DNA of 64,000 nt from Nocardiopsis gilva YIM 90087. Lineage in GTDB: Bacteria > Actinomycetota > Actinomycetes > Streptosporangiales > Streptosporangiaceae. This document shows, piece by piece, positions 24,646-33,347 of this stretch. The notes under the pieces were generated by a model that was given only the letters and a program-made list of their open reading frames with translations, did not search any database and was not told the DNA's origin. The stretch is from positions 682,001 to 746,000 of the forward strand of contig NZ_CP022753.1 in NCBI RefSeq assembly GCF_002263495.1. The letters are read 5' to 3'. A program made the position numbers and the translations under genes. Position 1 is the first letter of the stretch; every line of letters begins with the position of its first letter.

Positions 24646-25296
24646 CTAGAGGAACAGCAGGTCGGGTCCGGCCCAGCCGTAGGTGTCGCGGTGCCGGACC
24701 TCGGCCAGCTCCTCCTCGGAGAGCACGCGCGGTTCGCCCAGGCGGCGGGCGTCGATGTAGACCCCGCACAGCCACTCCAGCAGCCGCGCGTGCTCGAACG
24801 CCTGCTCCAGGCCGTCGCCGATGCCGACGCCGCCATGGTTGGCGAGCAGCGCGGCCCGCTTGCCCTTCAGCGCCTTGACCACCTGGTCGGAGAGGTCGCC
24901 GCTGCCGTAGGTGGCATAGCTGGTGACCGGGATCGCGCCGCCCAGCCGCGCGGCGTAGTGGTGGATCGGCGGGAGCTCGGCGAGGACCGACGCGACGGAG
25001 GTGGCGTTCGGGGTGTGCGCGTGTACGACCGCAGTGGCGTCGGTCTCGCGGTAGACGGCCATGTGGAGGGTGGTCTCTGCCGCGGGCTCGCGGCGGCCTT
25101 CGAGTACGCCGCCGTCGACGGAGAGCACCGGGCAGTCCGCCGGTTCGACGCGGTCCAGAGCGACTCCCGCCGGGGTCACGGCGACGAGGTCGCCGCACCG
25201 GGCACTGACGGTGCCTCCCTCGCCGTGGGCGAGCCCGTGGTCGAAGAGTCGGCGGGCCGTCAGGCACACGTCTCTACGCTCTTGCTCCAGCAGCAT
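24646..25296 (-). CDS. Class II aldolase/adducin family protein
   Basis: The 216-residue protein fits the L-fuculose-1-phosphate aldolase/adducin fold, in which zinc binds three histidines. GTVSAR (about 28-33), AAETTLHMAVYRE with the catalytic Glu position, VHAHTPNAT (HAH near 92-94) and LLANHGGVGIG (third His near 151) are all present. Substrates in this family range from sugar phosphates to methylthioribulose phosphate, so the reaction is open. The promoter carries a near-perfect DtxR/DmdR iron box, so it may be repressed when iron is plentiful. No siderophore genes are in view. Confidence 0.82.
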   Translation of the reverse strand: MLLEQERRDVCLTARRLFDHGLAHGEGGTVSARCGDLVAVTPAGVALDRVEPADCPVLSVDGGVLEGRREPAAETTLHMAVYRETDATAVVHAHTPNATSVASVLAELPPIHHYAARLGGAIPVTSYATYGSGDLSDQVVKALKGKRAALLANHGGVGIGDGLEQAFEHARLLEWLCGVYIDARRLGEPRVLSEEELAEVRHRDTYGWAGPDLLFL

Positions 25297-25396
25297 GTTT
25301 CCTCACGCCAGGGTCGATGGGCGGGCCGGGGGCAGGGGGGACGCCCGCGATCCATGGTGGCCGCAGCGTCCGATCGGTTCACTCGGATGTGCCTCA

Positions 25397-25415
25397 TTCG
25401 GTTAGGCACACCTAA
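25397..25415 (-). promoter_or_regulatory. DtxR/IdeR/DmdR-type iron box
   Basis: TTCGGTTAGGCACACCTAA matches 17 of 19 positions of the Streptomyces DmdR1 box TTAGGTTAGGCTCACCTAA, including the outer CCTAA half. It lies about 100 bp upstream of the class II aldolase gene and 300 bp upstream of the betaine operon. The closer leftward gene is the more likely target. Confidence 0.65.
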
Positions 25416-25582
25416 TCACGGTAACCCGCCGTGGCGTGCTTCGGCCAGTGGTCCGCGTCTCCTCCGCGGCCTCCGCCCCGGTCACCGCGTGCCGATAACC
25501 CGTTCTTGATGGGATCGAGATCCGGTGGCAACACCGAGTGTGAGACGCGTTACACCTTCGGGGTCTTGCCCCCCACTCGTAG

Positions 25583-25628
25583 TTACTCAAAGTAATCGAT
25601 TTCGGTCGCGTTGCGTGATACGCATCAC
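25583..25628. promoter_or_regulatory. Two palindromes upstream of the betaine operon
   Basis: TTACT-CAA-AGTAA at 25583-25595 and GTGAT-ACGC-ATCAC at 25615-25628 are perfect dyads 92-137 bp before the aldehyde dehydrogenase start. They are candidate operators for a choline or osmotic regulator (BetI or other). No such regulator gene is adjacent. A possible -10, TAGGTA, lies near 25694. Confidence 0.5.
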
Positions 25629-25719
25629 CGTTGCGCGTAGCCAAAACCGGTGTTTTCGCAGGTCAGAGCCGGATTAAACGAAACATATCGGCTAGGTAAA
25701 GAAGGTACGGTGGCCGTTT

Positions 25720-27276
25720 GTGGACAAATTTCCAGGGCAAGACGGTTCCGTGATGCAACCCTACGTAACGCTCCCGAGCAAGCAGTACCTTTCTGAACCC
25801 GGTTCCAAGACCGCGACAAGTCTGTACATCGACGGCGCCTGGAAGGCGGCCTCCGGCGGTGGGACGCGCGACGTCCTCAACCCCTACGACGCCTCCGTGC
25901 TGACCGTCGTCAGCGAAGCCGGCCCGGCCGACGCCGAGGTCGCGGTCGCCGTGGCTCGTCGTGCCTTCGACGAGGGCGACTGGCGGCACCGCCCGGCGGG
26001 CGAGCGTGGGGAGATCCTGAACCGCATCGCCGACCTGCTGCAGCGCGATCGCGACGAGATCGCCCTGATGGAGTCGCTCGACACCGGCAAGACGATCGAA
26101 GAGGGCGGTATCGACGTCGACGACGTCACCGCGGTCTTCCGCTACTACGCGGGCCTCGCCGACAAGGACGCCGGCAAGATCATCGCCGCGCCCGAAGGCG
26201 TGTCCAGCAAGGTGGTCTACGAGCCGGTGGGGGTGTGCGCCATGATCACCCCCTGGAACTACCCGCTCCTCCAGCTCTCCTGGAAGATGGCCCCGGCGAT
26301 CGCCGCCGGCAACACCATGGTCATCAAGCCCAGCGAGATCACCCCGGTGACGACCTGCAAGCTCGTCGAGCTCGCCGAGGAGGCCGGTTGCCCGGCCGGT
26401 GTGGTCAACATGGTGCTCGGCACCGGCGCCGAGGTCGGCGCGGCCATGGTCGAGAGCCCCGACGTCGACCTGGTCTCCTTCACCGGCGGCCTGGTCACCG
26501 GTAAGCGGATCATGGCCGGCGCGGCCGAGACGGTCAAGAAGATCGCGCTGGAGCTGGGCGGCAAGAACCCCAACATCATCTTCCCCGACGTCGACCTGGA
26601 CACCGCGGTCGACTACGCGCTCAACGCGGCGTTCTTCCACTCCGGCCAGGTCTGCTCGGCCGGCGCGCGGCTCATCGTGCACGAGGACATCCACGACGAG
26701 TTTGTCGCCGAGCTCGCCCGCCGCGCCGACGCCATCCGGATCGGCTGCGGCCAGGAGGAGGGCGTCCGCTGCGGGCCGCTGGTCTCCGCCGAGCACCGCG
26801 CCAAGGTCGAGGCGGCCGTGGCGCGCGGCGTCGAGGAGGGCGCCCGGATCATCGCCGGCGGCAAGCGCCCCGACGAGCCGGACCTCGCCAAGGGCTACTT
26901 CTTCCGCCCGACGGTCTTCGTGGACTGCGACCGGAGCATGGACATCGTGCAGACCGAGGTCTTCGGCCCGGTCGTCACGGTGGAGAAGTTCCGCACCGAG
27001 GCCGAGGCCATCGAGCTGGGCAACGACACCGACTACGGCCTGTCCGGCGGCGTGTGGACCAACGACACCGGGCGCGGTGAGCGCGTCGCGGCCGCCCTGC
27101 GCCACGGCACGGTGTGGGTCAACGACTACGGCCCCTACTTCCCGGGGGCCGAGTGGGGCGGCTTCAAGCACTCCGGCGTCGGCCGGGAGCTGGGACACGC
27201 CGGGCTCGACGAGTACCGGGAGGCCAAGCACATCTACCGGAACCTGGATCCGCAGCCGCAGCGCTGGTTCGGCTAG
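25720..27276 (+). CDS. betB: Betaine-aldehyde dehydrogenase
   Basis: This aldehyde dehydrogenase (518 residues from the GTG at 25720) oxidises betaine aldehyde to glycine betaine with NAD(P). MITPWNYPLLQLSWKMAPA, the Glu in ALELGGKNP (near 278) and the catalytic Cys in HSGQVCSAG (near 312) are intact. FGPVVTVEKF and the C-terminal GWNDYGPYFPGAEWGG-like part are typical of BetB/GbsA. Starts at 25720, 25750 or 25753 are possible and the true one is uncertain by about 11 residues. The GMC oxidoreductase that would make its substrate lies next, followed by a glycine betaine transporter. Confidence 0.9.
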   Translation: MDKFPGQDGSVMQPYVTLPSKQYLSEPGSKTATSLYIDGAWKAASGGGTRDVLNPYDASVLTVVSEAGPADAEVAVAVARRAFDEGDWRHRPAGERGEILNRIADLLQRDRDEIALMESLDTGKTIEEGGIDVDDVTAVFRYYAGLADKDAGKIIAAPEGVSSKVVYEPVGVCAMITPWNYPLLQLSWKMAPAIAAGNTMVIKPSEITPVTTCKLVELAEEAGCPAGVVNMVLGTGAEVGAAMVESPDVDLVSFTGGLVTGKRIMAGAAETVKKIALELGGKNPNIIFPDVDLDTAVDYALNAAFFHSGQVCSAGARLIVHEDIHDEFVAELARRADAIRIGCGQEEGVRCGPLVSAEHRAKVEAAVARGVEEGARIIAGGKRPDEPDLAKGYFFRPTVFVDCDRSMDIVQTEVFGPVVTVEKFRTEAEAIELGNDTDYGLSGGVWTNDTGRGERVAAALRHGTVWVNDYGPYFPGAEWGGFKHSGVGRELGHAGLDEYREAKHIYRNLDPQPQRWFG

Positions 27277-27302
27277 GCCACCGGTCGCGGACGTCAGGAT
27301 CG

Positions 27303-27328
27303 GCCCCGCCGCCGACGGGCGGTGGGGC
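27303..27328 (+). terminator. Hairpin between the dehydrogenase and oxidase genes
   Basis: GCCCCGCCGCC at 27303-27313 pairs with GGCGGTGGGGC at 27318-27328 (one G-U) around GACG. There is no T-run. It may partly end or stabilise the upstream transcript within the operon. Confidence 0.4.
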
Positions 27329-27438
27329 TCCGGCATGTCCGTAACAAAGTCGTGAATTCAACTTCTTCGGGTTCCCAGCCCGGACGTGACACACCGGCCG
27401 GGAACCCGCCCCGACATATCAGCTCGAAAGGAGCCCAC

Positions 27439-28986
27439 GTGTCCGCAAGCGAATCCACCTTCGATTACGTGATCGTCGGTGGGGGCACCGCCGGGTCGGT
27501 GATCGCCAACCGGCTCACCGAGGACCCCGACACGAGCGTCTGCGTCATCGAGGGCGGCCCGTCCGACGTCGGCCTCGACCGGGTGCTCAACCTGCGCGAC
27601 TGGCTCGGCATGCTGGAGAGCGACCTCGACTACGGGTACACCACGACCGAGCAGCCCAACGGCAACTCGCACATCGTGCACTCCCGCGCCAAGGTCCTCG
27701 GCGGCTGCTCCTCCCACAACACCCTCATCAGCTTCCGCCCGTTCGCCCAGGACCTGGACGACTGGGTGGCCGCCGGTGCCGAGGGCTGGGACAACGCCAC
27801 CGTGCAGGCCTACGCCGACCGGCTGAAGAACAACATCATCCCGATCGCCGAGAAGGACCGGAACCAGCTCATCAAGGACTGGGTCGAGGCCTCCTCCACA
27901 GCGACCGGCGTCCCGGTCGTCGAGGACTTCAACGCCGAGACCTCGCACCGCGGCGGCTTCAACGACGGCGTCGGCTTCCTGTCGATCTCCTACGACCCCT
28001 ACTCGGGGAAGCGCTCCTCGGCGTCGGTCGCCTACCTGCACCCCATCATGGGCGAGCGCGAGAACCTCACCCTGCTGCTGGAGACCTGGGCCGACAAGCT
28101 CGTGTTCGACGGCGACCGCGCCACCGGCGTCGAGGTCGAGCTGGCCTCGGGCGAGCGGCGCACCGTCTCCGCAACGCGGGAGGTCATCCTGTGCGCCGGC
28201 GCGATCGACACGCCGCGCCTGCTGATGCTCTCCGGTGTCGGCCCCCAGGACGACCTCGCCAAGGTGGGCATCGACGTGCGGCACGACCTGCCGGGTGTCG
28301 GCGAGAACCTGATGGACCACCCGGAGTCCATCATCATGTGGGAGACGTCCAAGGACGTCCCGGACAACACCGTCATGCACTCCGACGGTGCCCTGTTCAT
28401 CCGGCGCGACAAGAGCGACCCGCGCCCGGACCTGATGTTCCACACGTACCAGATCCCGTTCGACGACAACACGAAGCGGCTCGGCTACGAGTCGCCGGCG
28501 TGGGGCCGGGCGATGTGCATGACGCCCAACATCCCCCGCTCGCGCTCGCGCGGCAAGCTCTGGCTGACCAGCTCCGACCCCAAGGAGAAGCCGGCGCTGG
28601 ACTTCCGCTACTTCACCGACCCGGACGGCTACGACGAGAAGACCATCGTCGACGGTCTGAAGATCGCGCGGCGGATCGCCGAGACCGAGCCGTTCAAGTC
28701 CTGGATCGAGCGTGAGGTCGCGCCCGGTCCCGGTGTCACCACCGACGAGGAACTGTCGGAATACGGCCGGCGTGCCGCGCACACCGTGTACCACCCGGCC
28801 GGTACCTGCAAGATGGGCGCCGCCGACGACCCCACGGCCGTCGTCGACCCCCAGCTGCGCGTGCGGGGCCTGTCGGGCCTGCGCGTGGCCGACGCCTCGG
28901 TCTTCCCGAGCATGCCGTCGCCCAACCCGATGGTCACCGTACTGACCATCGGCGAGCGTGCGGCCGACCTGATCCGCGCGAGCTGA
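27439..28986 (+). CDS. GMC oxidoreductase, choline dehydrogenase-like
   Basis: The 515-residue flavoprotein has the FAD-binding start FDYVIVGGGTAGSVIANRL, the GMC signature around GGCSSHNTLISFRP, and the active-site pair with His in TVYHPAGTCKMG and Asn in PSPNPMVTV. GTG 27439 is chosen because GAAAGGAG lies just before it and because the FAD motif normally starts within 15 residues. The order betB, GMC, then a betaine importer makes choline the likely substrate (choline to betaine aldehyde). Substrate identity is inferred from context. Confidence 0.87.
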   Translation: MSASESTFDYVIVGGGTAGSVIANRLTEDPDTSVCVIEGGPSDVGLDRVLNLRDWLGMLESDLDYGYTTTEQPNGNSHIVHSRAKVLGGCSSHNTLISFRPFAQDLDDWVAAGAEGWDNATVQAYADRLKNNIIPIAEKDRNQLIKDWVEASSTATGVPVVEDFNAETSHRGGFNDGVGFLSISYDPYSGKRSSASVAYLHPIMGERENLTLLLETWADKLVFDGDRATGVEVELASGERRTVSATREVILCAGAIDTPRLLMLSGVGPQDDLAKVGIDVRHDLPGVGENLMDHPESIIMWETSKDVPDNTVMHSDGALFIRRDKSDPRPDLMFHTYQIPFDDNTKRLGYESPAWGRAMCMTPNIPRSRSRGKLWLTSSDPKEKPALDFRYFTDPDGYDEKTIVDGLKIARRIAETEPFKSWIEREVAPGPGVTTDEELSEYGRRAAHTVYHPAGTCKMGAADDPTAVVDPQLRVRGLSGLRVADASVFPSMPSPNPMVTVLTIGERAADLIRAS

Positions 28987-28995
28987 CGCCCAGAG

Positions 28996-29025
28996 GCACC
29001 GCCCCCCTGCGACTCGGGGCGGTGC
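28996..29025 (+). terminator. Hairpin between the oxidase and transporter genes
   Basis: GCACCGCCCC at 28996-29005 pairs perfectly with 29016-29025 around a 10-base loop, 10 bp past the oxidase stop. There is no T-run. It probably separates or attenuates the biosynthesis and transport halves of the island. Confidence 0.5.
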
Positions 29026-29115
29026 ACCGGACCTCATCCGACGAGCGGGCCGTCCGGTCCTCACAGATCCCAGACGGCCCGTTGCAGCAAAGAAGACAGC
29101 CAGGAGAGCCATTTA

Positions 29116-30219
29116 ATGAACTCCCCGACACCAGAGAACGCCGGAGAGCCCCACTATCAGAGCGGGGGCGAGCCGAAGATCTCCGTCCGCAACCTGTGGA
29201 AGATCTTCGGTAAGAACGCCGGTTCCATCATCGGCACCGACAACGAGCGGCTCGACCAGGAGACCGTGCTGGAGAAGACCGGCTGCACCGTGGCGGTGCG
29301 CGACGTCTCCTTCGACGTGTACCCGGGTGAGACATTCGTCGTCATGGGCCTCTCCGGATCGGGGAAGTCCACGCTCATCCGCTGCCTGACCCGGCTGATC
29401 GAGCCCACCCACGGCGCGGTGCTGCTCGAAGGGCAGGACATCGAGCAGCTCCCCGACCAGGAGCTGCGCGAGGTGCGCCGCCGCAAGATGTCGATGGTCT
29501 TCCAGCACTTCGGGCTGCTTCCGAACCGCAAGATCATCGACAATGTCGCCTACGGCCTGGAGATCCGCGGCCTGAGCAGGGCCGAACGGCACGCCCGCGC
29601 CGCCGAGATGATCGAGATGGTCGGCCTCAGCGGCTATGAGAACCACAAGCCCGGACAGCTGTCCGGCGGCATGCAGCAGCGCGTCGGCCTCGCCCGCGCC
29701 CTCGCGGTCGACCCCGAGGTGCTCCTGTTCGACGAGCCGTTCAGCGCGCTCGACCCGCTGATCCGCCGCGACATGCAGGGCGAGGTGCTGCGGCTGCAGC
29801 GCGAGCTGCGCAAGACCTCGGTGTTCATCACCCACGACCTGGACGAGGCGCTCAAGCTCGGCGACCGGATCGCGATCATGCGCAACGGCGAGATCGTCCA
29901 GGTGGGCACCCCCGAGGAGGTCGTCGGCAAGCCGGCCGACGACTACGTGCGCGACTTCGTCTCCGACGTCGCGCGGACGACCGTGCTCACGGTGAGCTGG
30001 CTGATGCGTCCGGCGCGGTCGGACGAGTCGCTGGACGGCCCCGAGACCTCCCCGAAGACGATCGTCAGCGACGTCGTGCCGATGCTGGCCGAGGGCACCG
30101 CCCCGGTGCGGGTCACGGAGAACGGTCGCCTGCTCGGTGTCGTGGGACGCGAGGACGTCCTGCGCGCGATCGCCGAGGAACAGGGCGACGCCGCGGTCGG
30201 CGCCACTGCGGAGGCCTGA
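29116..30219 (+). CDS. proV: Glycine betaine/proline ABC transporter, ATP-binding protein
   Basis: This 367-residue ProV/OpuAA-type ATPase has Walker [10 protein letters not shown] (near 78-86), signature [15 protein letters not shown] (near 181), Walker [13 protein letters not shown] and [12 protein letters not shown]. The family insertion before Walker A ([12 protein letters not shown]-type start and [15 protein letters not shown]) is present. After about residue 275 the CBS region that senses ionic strength follows, with one clear half. The product energises uptake of osmoprotectant through the fused permease that begins 2 bp after its stop. Confidence 0.93.
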   Translation: MNSPTPENAGEPHYQSGGEPKISVRNLWKIFGKNAGSIIGTDNERLDQETVLEKTGCTVAVRDVSFDVYPGETFVVMGLSGSGKSTLIRCLTRLIEPTHGAVLLEGQDIEQLPDQELREVRRRKMSMVFQHFGLLPNRKIIDNVAYGLEIRGLSRAERHARAAEMIEMVGLSGYENHKPGQLSGGMQQRVGLARALAVDPEVLLFDEPFSALDPLIRRDMQGEVLRLQRELRKTSVFITHDLDEALKLGDRIAIMRNGEIVQVGTPEEVVGKPADDYVRDFVSDVARTTVLTVSWLMRPARSDESLDGPETSPKTIVSDVVPMLAEGTAPVRVTENGRLLGVVGREDVLRAIAEEQGDAAVGATAEA

Positions 30220-30221
30220 TC

Positions 30222-32171
30222 ATGGCCGCTACGCCTACGCCTACACAGTCACAGACCCCCCAGTCCACCCAACCGTCCGGCGGCGGCACGGCCACGACGT
30301 CGTCCTGGCGGACCTGGGCCACCAACCGCTGGATCCAGACCGGCGCCGTCCTGCTGGTGCTCGTGATCGCGGGCGCGCTGCCCTACGTCCGGGCGCCGTT
30401 CCCGCCAGAGACCGGCGTCTGGCTGGACGAGAACCTCAACGCGCTGTACACCTGGGTCGTCTCCAACCGCGACACCAGCCCGATCTTCATCTACGGGTTC
30501 AACTACCTGTCGGTGGGGCTGGGCTCGTCCGTTGCGATCATCGACGACCTGCTGCAGGCACTCACCTGGCCGGGCGTGGTCGTCCTGGGCGCCTTCGCCG
30601 CGTGGCGCACCGCGGGCTGGCGCGTCATGCTGGTCGTCCTCGCGGCGTTCGCCGTCTTCGGCGTCACCGGGCTGTGGAACGACGCGATGACCACGCTCGC
30701 GCTGATCATCACCTCGGTGCTGCTCGCGCTGATCGTCGGTGTCCCGCTGGGCATCGCCGCCGGGCGCAGCGACCGGGTGCAGCGCATGGTCCGGCCGGTG
30801 CTGGACTTTATGCAGATCATGCCGGCGTTCGCGTACCTGATGCCGATGCTGCTGCTCTTCGGTATCGGCAACCCCGCCGCGGCGGTGGCCACCACCGTGT
30901 ACGCCATCCCGCCCGCGGTGCGCATCACCTCCATGGCGATCCGCAACGTCGACAAGGGCGCGATCGAGGCCGCCGTCTCGCTCGGCTCCACCAAGTGGCA
31001 GATGCTGGGCAAGGTCCAGCTGCCTCTCGCCAAGCGCACGATCCTGCTGGGCGTCAACCAGACGATCATGCTCGCGGTGTCGATGGTCGTCATCGCCTCC
31101 GTGATCGGCGCCGGCGGTCTGGGCGACGCGATCTACCAGGCGCTGTCCAAGATCAACATCGGCCGTGCGCTGGAGGCCGGCCTGGCCATCGTCATGCTGG
31201 CCATCGCGCTGGACCGGGTCACCGGAGCCGTCGGGCACGGGGCGCACACGCCGCGGATCCCCAAGCGCCTGCGCGGGTGGGTGCTGGGCGTCGGTCTTGT
31301 CGCGACCGCGGCCGTGGCGTCGCTGGGCGTCGAGCGGTGGCCCCTGGAGTGGCGGCTGCACATCGCCCGCCCGGTGAACGACTTCACCCACGCCTTCGAA
31401 AGCGCCATCGGCGGCTTCACCGACGCGCTGGGCGTGTGGCTGCTGGACTGGGTGCTGCAGCCGCTGAAGCTCACGCTGATGGAATCCCCGTGGTGGCTCG
31501 TCGTGCTGGCGTCGGCCGCGCTCGGCTGGATCTTCGGCGGCCGCCGCGTCGGTGTCACCTGCGGCGTCGCGATCCTCGGCGCCGGGCTGCTGGGCCAGTG
31601 GAACCGCAGCATGGACACGTTGTCGCAGATCCTGGTCGCGGCGGTCGTCGTCCTACTCATCGGGCTCGTCCTCGGTGTCCTCATGGCGCGCCACGACGTC
31701 TTCGCGGCGATCCTGCGTCCCGTCCTGGACGCCATGCAGACCCTCCCGCCGTTCGTCTACCTGATCCCCGCCGTGGCGCTGTTCGCCGCCGGGCGCGTGC
31801 CCGCGCTGGCCGCGGCCGTGGTGTTCGCGCTCCCGCCGGTGATCCGGCTGGTCAACGACGGAATCAGGGGGGTGCCGCAGCAGACCGTGGAGGCCGCGCT
31901 CTCGCAGGGCTCCACCAAGTGGCAGCTGCTCACCAAGGTCCAGCTGCCGCTGGCCCGCTCGTCGCTGCTGCTCGCGGTGAACCAGGGCATCATGATGATC
32001 CTTTCCATGGTGGTCATCGGTGCCCTCGTGGGTGGCGGCGCGCTCGGATACGGCGTTGTGTTCGGGCTGAAGCAGAACGAACTGGGCCTCGGACTCACGT
32101 CGGGTCTGGCGATCGTGTGCCTGGGGATCTTCCTCGACCGGATGACACAAGGTAGGAGAACCAATGCGTAA
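30222..32171 (+). CDS. Glycine betaine ABC transporter permease, two permease domains in one chain
   Basis: The 649-residue protein contains two ProW-type permease domains in tandem. Each has its own coupling loop: AAVSLGSTKWQMLGKVQLPLA near 246-266 and AALSQGSTKWQLLTKVQLPLA near 556-576. ProW and OpuAB are normally single-domain and work as homodimers of about 280-350 residues. Here both halves of the pore are on one chain. A hydrophilic stretch near 340-390 links them. The ATG lies 2 bp after the ProV stop, and the stop overlaps the binding-protein gene by 8 bp. Confidence 0.92.
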   Translation: MAATPTPTQSQTPQSTQPSGGGTATTSSWRTWATNRWIQTGAVLLVLVIAGALPYVRAPFPPETGVWLDENLNALYTWVVSNRDTSPIFIYGFNYLSVGLGSSVAIIDDLLQALTWPGVVVLGAFAAWRTAGWRVMLVVLAAFAVFGVTGLWNDAMTTLALIITSVLLALIVGVPLGIAAGRSDRVQRMVRPVLDFMQIMPAFAYLMPMLLLFGIGNPAAAVATTVYAIPPAVRITSMAIRNVDKGAIEAAVSLGSTKWQMLGKVQLPLAKRTILLGVNQTIMLAVSMVVIASVIGAGGLGDAIYQALSKINIGRALEAGLAIVMLAIALDRVTGAVGHGAHTPRIPKRLRGWVLGVGLVATAAVASLGVERWPLEWRLHIARPVNDFTHAFESAIGGFTDALGVWLLDWVLQPLKLTLMESPWWLVVLASAALGWIFGGRRVGVTCGVAILGAGLLGQWNRSMDTLSQILVAAVVVLLIGLVLGVLMARHDVFAAILRPVLDAMQTLPPFVYLIPAVALFAAGRVPALAAAVVFALPPVIRLVNDGIRGVPQQTVEAALSQGSTKWQLLTKVQLPLARSSLLLAVNQGIMMILSMVVIGALVGGGALGYGVVFGLKQNELGLGLTSGLAIVCLGIFLDRMTQGRRTNA

Positions 32172-33132
32172 GAAGCCGACCATCACGACCGCCGCCAAGG
32201 CGGCCGCGGCCGCCTCGGCCGTTGTTCTCGCGTCGTCCTGTGCCGCCCAGACCGGCGATGGCGCCGGCGGGGGCGAAACCGTCCGCATGGCGGTCAACGG
32301 CTGGGTGGGCTACGAGGCTTCGGCCGCGGTCCTGACCTACCTGCTGGAGAACGAGCTCGACGTGAAGGTCGAGCAGAAGCAGATCGACGAGCAGCCGTCC
32401 TGGCAGGGCATGAACGACGGCGACATCGACGTCGTCGTGGAGAATTGGGGCCACGAGAACCTGATGAAGCAGTACGGCCCCGAAGGCAACGACACCGTTG
32501 TCGACGGCGGGCCGAACGGCAACAAGGGGACCCTGGGCTGGTACGTGCCGAAGTACCTGCTGGAGGAGTACCCGGACATCAACACCTACCAGGGTGTGAA
32601 GAAGAACGCCGAGATCTTCAAGACCGCGGAGAGCGGCGACAAGGGCGAGTTCCTGGCGGGCGACCCCGGGTTCGTCACCCAGGACCAGGGCATGATCAAC
32701 CACTTCGACATGGACCTGAAGATCGTCTACGCCGGCTCCGAGGCCGCCGAGATCACCACCATGCGCAAGAAGTACGAGGACAAGAAGCCCTTCCTCGCCT
32801 ACTTCTACGAGCCGCAGTGGCTGCACAACGAGCTCGACCTGGAGCACGTGGAGTTCCCGAAGTACGAGGAGGGCTGCGCGGACGACGAGGACGACGTGTC
32901 CTGCGGCTACCCCGAGTACGACCTGAACAAGATCTTCCGCAAGGACTTCGCGGAGGAGAACAGCGAGGCCTACCAGCTCCTCAAGAACTGGAAGTGGAGC
33001 AACGAGGACCAGAACGTGGTCGCCGAGATGATCGCGCAGCAGCAGCTGGACCCCGAGGAAGCCGCGCAGAAGTGGGTCGAGGGCAACAAGGACGTCTGGG
33101 AGTCCTGGATCCCCGAGGGCGCCAAGAGCTAG
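32164..33132 (+). CDS. Glycine betaine-binding lipoprotein (first copy)
   Basis: The 322-residue ProX/OpuAC-like protein has a lipoprotein signal ending in VLASSC. The mature domain (ETVRMAVNGWVGYEASAAVL, VVVENWGHENLMKQY, VTQDQGMINHFDMDLKIVY and YFYEPQWLHNELDLE) supplies the Trp and Tyr residues that form the aromatic cage for the trimethylammonium head. It delivers ligand to the fused permease, whose gene it overlaps by 8 bp. A second, close paralogue lies 215 bp downstream. Confidence 0.92.
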   Translation: MRKKPTITTAAKAAAAASAVVLASSCAAQTGDGAGGGETVRMAVNGWVGYEASAAVLTYLLENELDVKVEQKQIDEQPSWQGMNDGDIDVVVENWGHENLMKQYGPEGNDTVVDGGPNGNKGTLGWYVPKYLLEEYPDINTYQGVKKNAEIFKTAESGDKGEFLAGDPGFVTQDQGMINHFDMDLKIVYAGSEAAEITTMRKKYEDKKPFLAYFYEPQWLHNELDLEHVEFPKYEEGCADDEDDVSCGYPEYDLNKIFRKDFAEENSEAYQLLKNWKWSNEDQNVVAEMIAQQQLDPEEAAQKWVEGNKDVWESWIPEGAKS

Positions 33133-33185
33133 CCGCCCGCGGGCGTCGCCCGGACGCGAGCACAAGAGAATAAGAGAATAGAGGA

Positions 33186-33230
33186 AGCGGTGGTGGGCCG
33201 TGCGCCCTGGTGCGTACGCCCGCCACCGCT
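33186..33230 (+). other. Hairpin between the two binding-protein genes
   Basis: AGCGGTGGTGGGC at 33186-33198 pairs with GCCCGCCACCGCT at 33218-33230 (one G-U) around a 19-base loop. It could shield the upstream mRNA or lower expression of the second binding protein. There is no T-run. Confidence 0.5.
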
Positions 33231-33347
33231 GCCGTATGCGGGGTGGAGCCGACCGTTTCCTGAGGTGGACGGGCCCATCGGCGCCACCCGAGACCGCCCC
33301 GCAGTATCACCTCCCTGTTGAGCACACCCCCAAGGCAGGACACCCCC

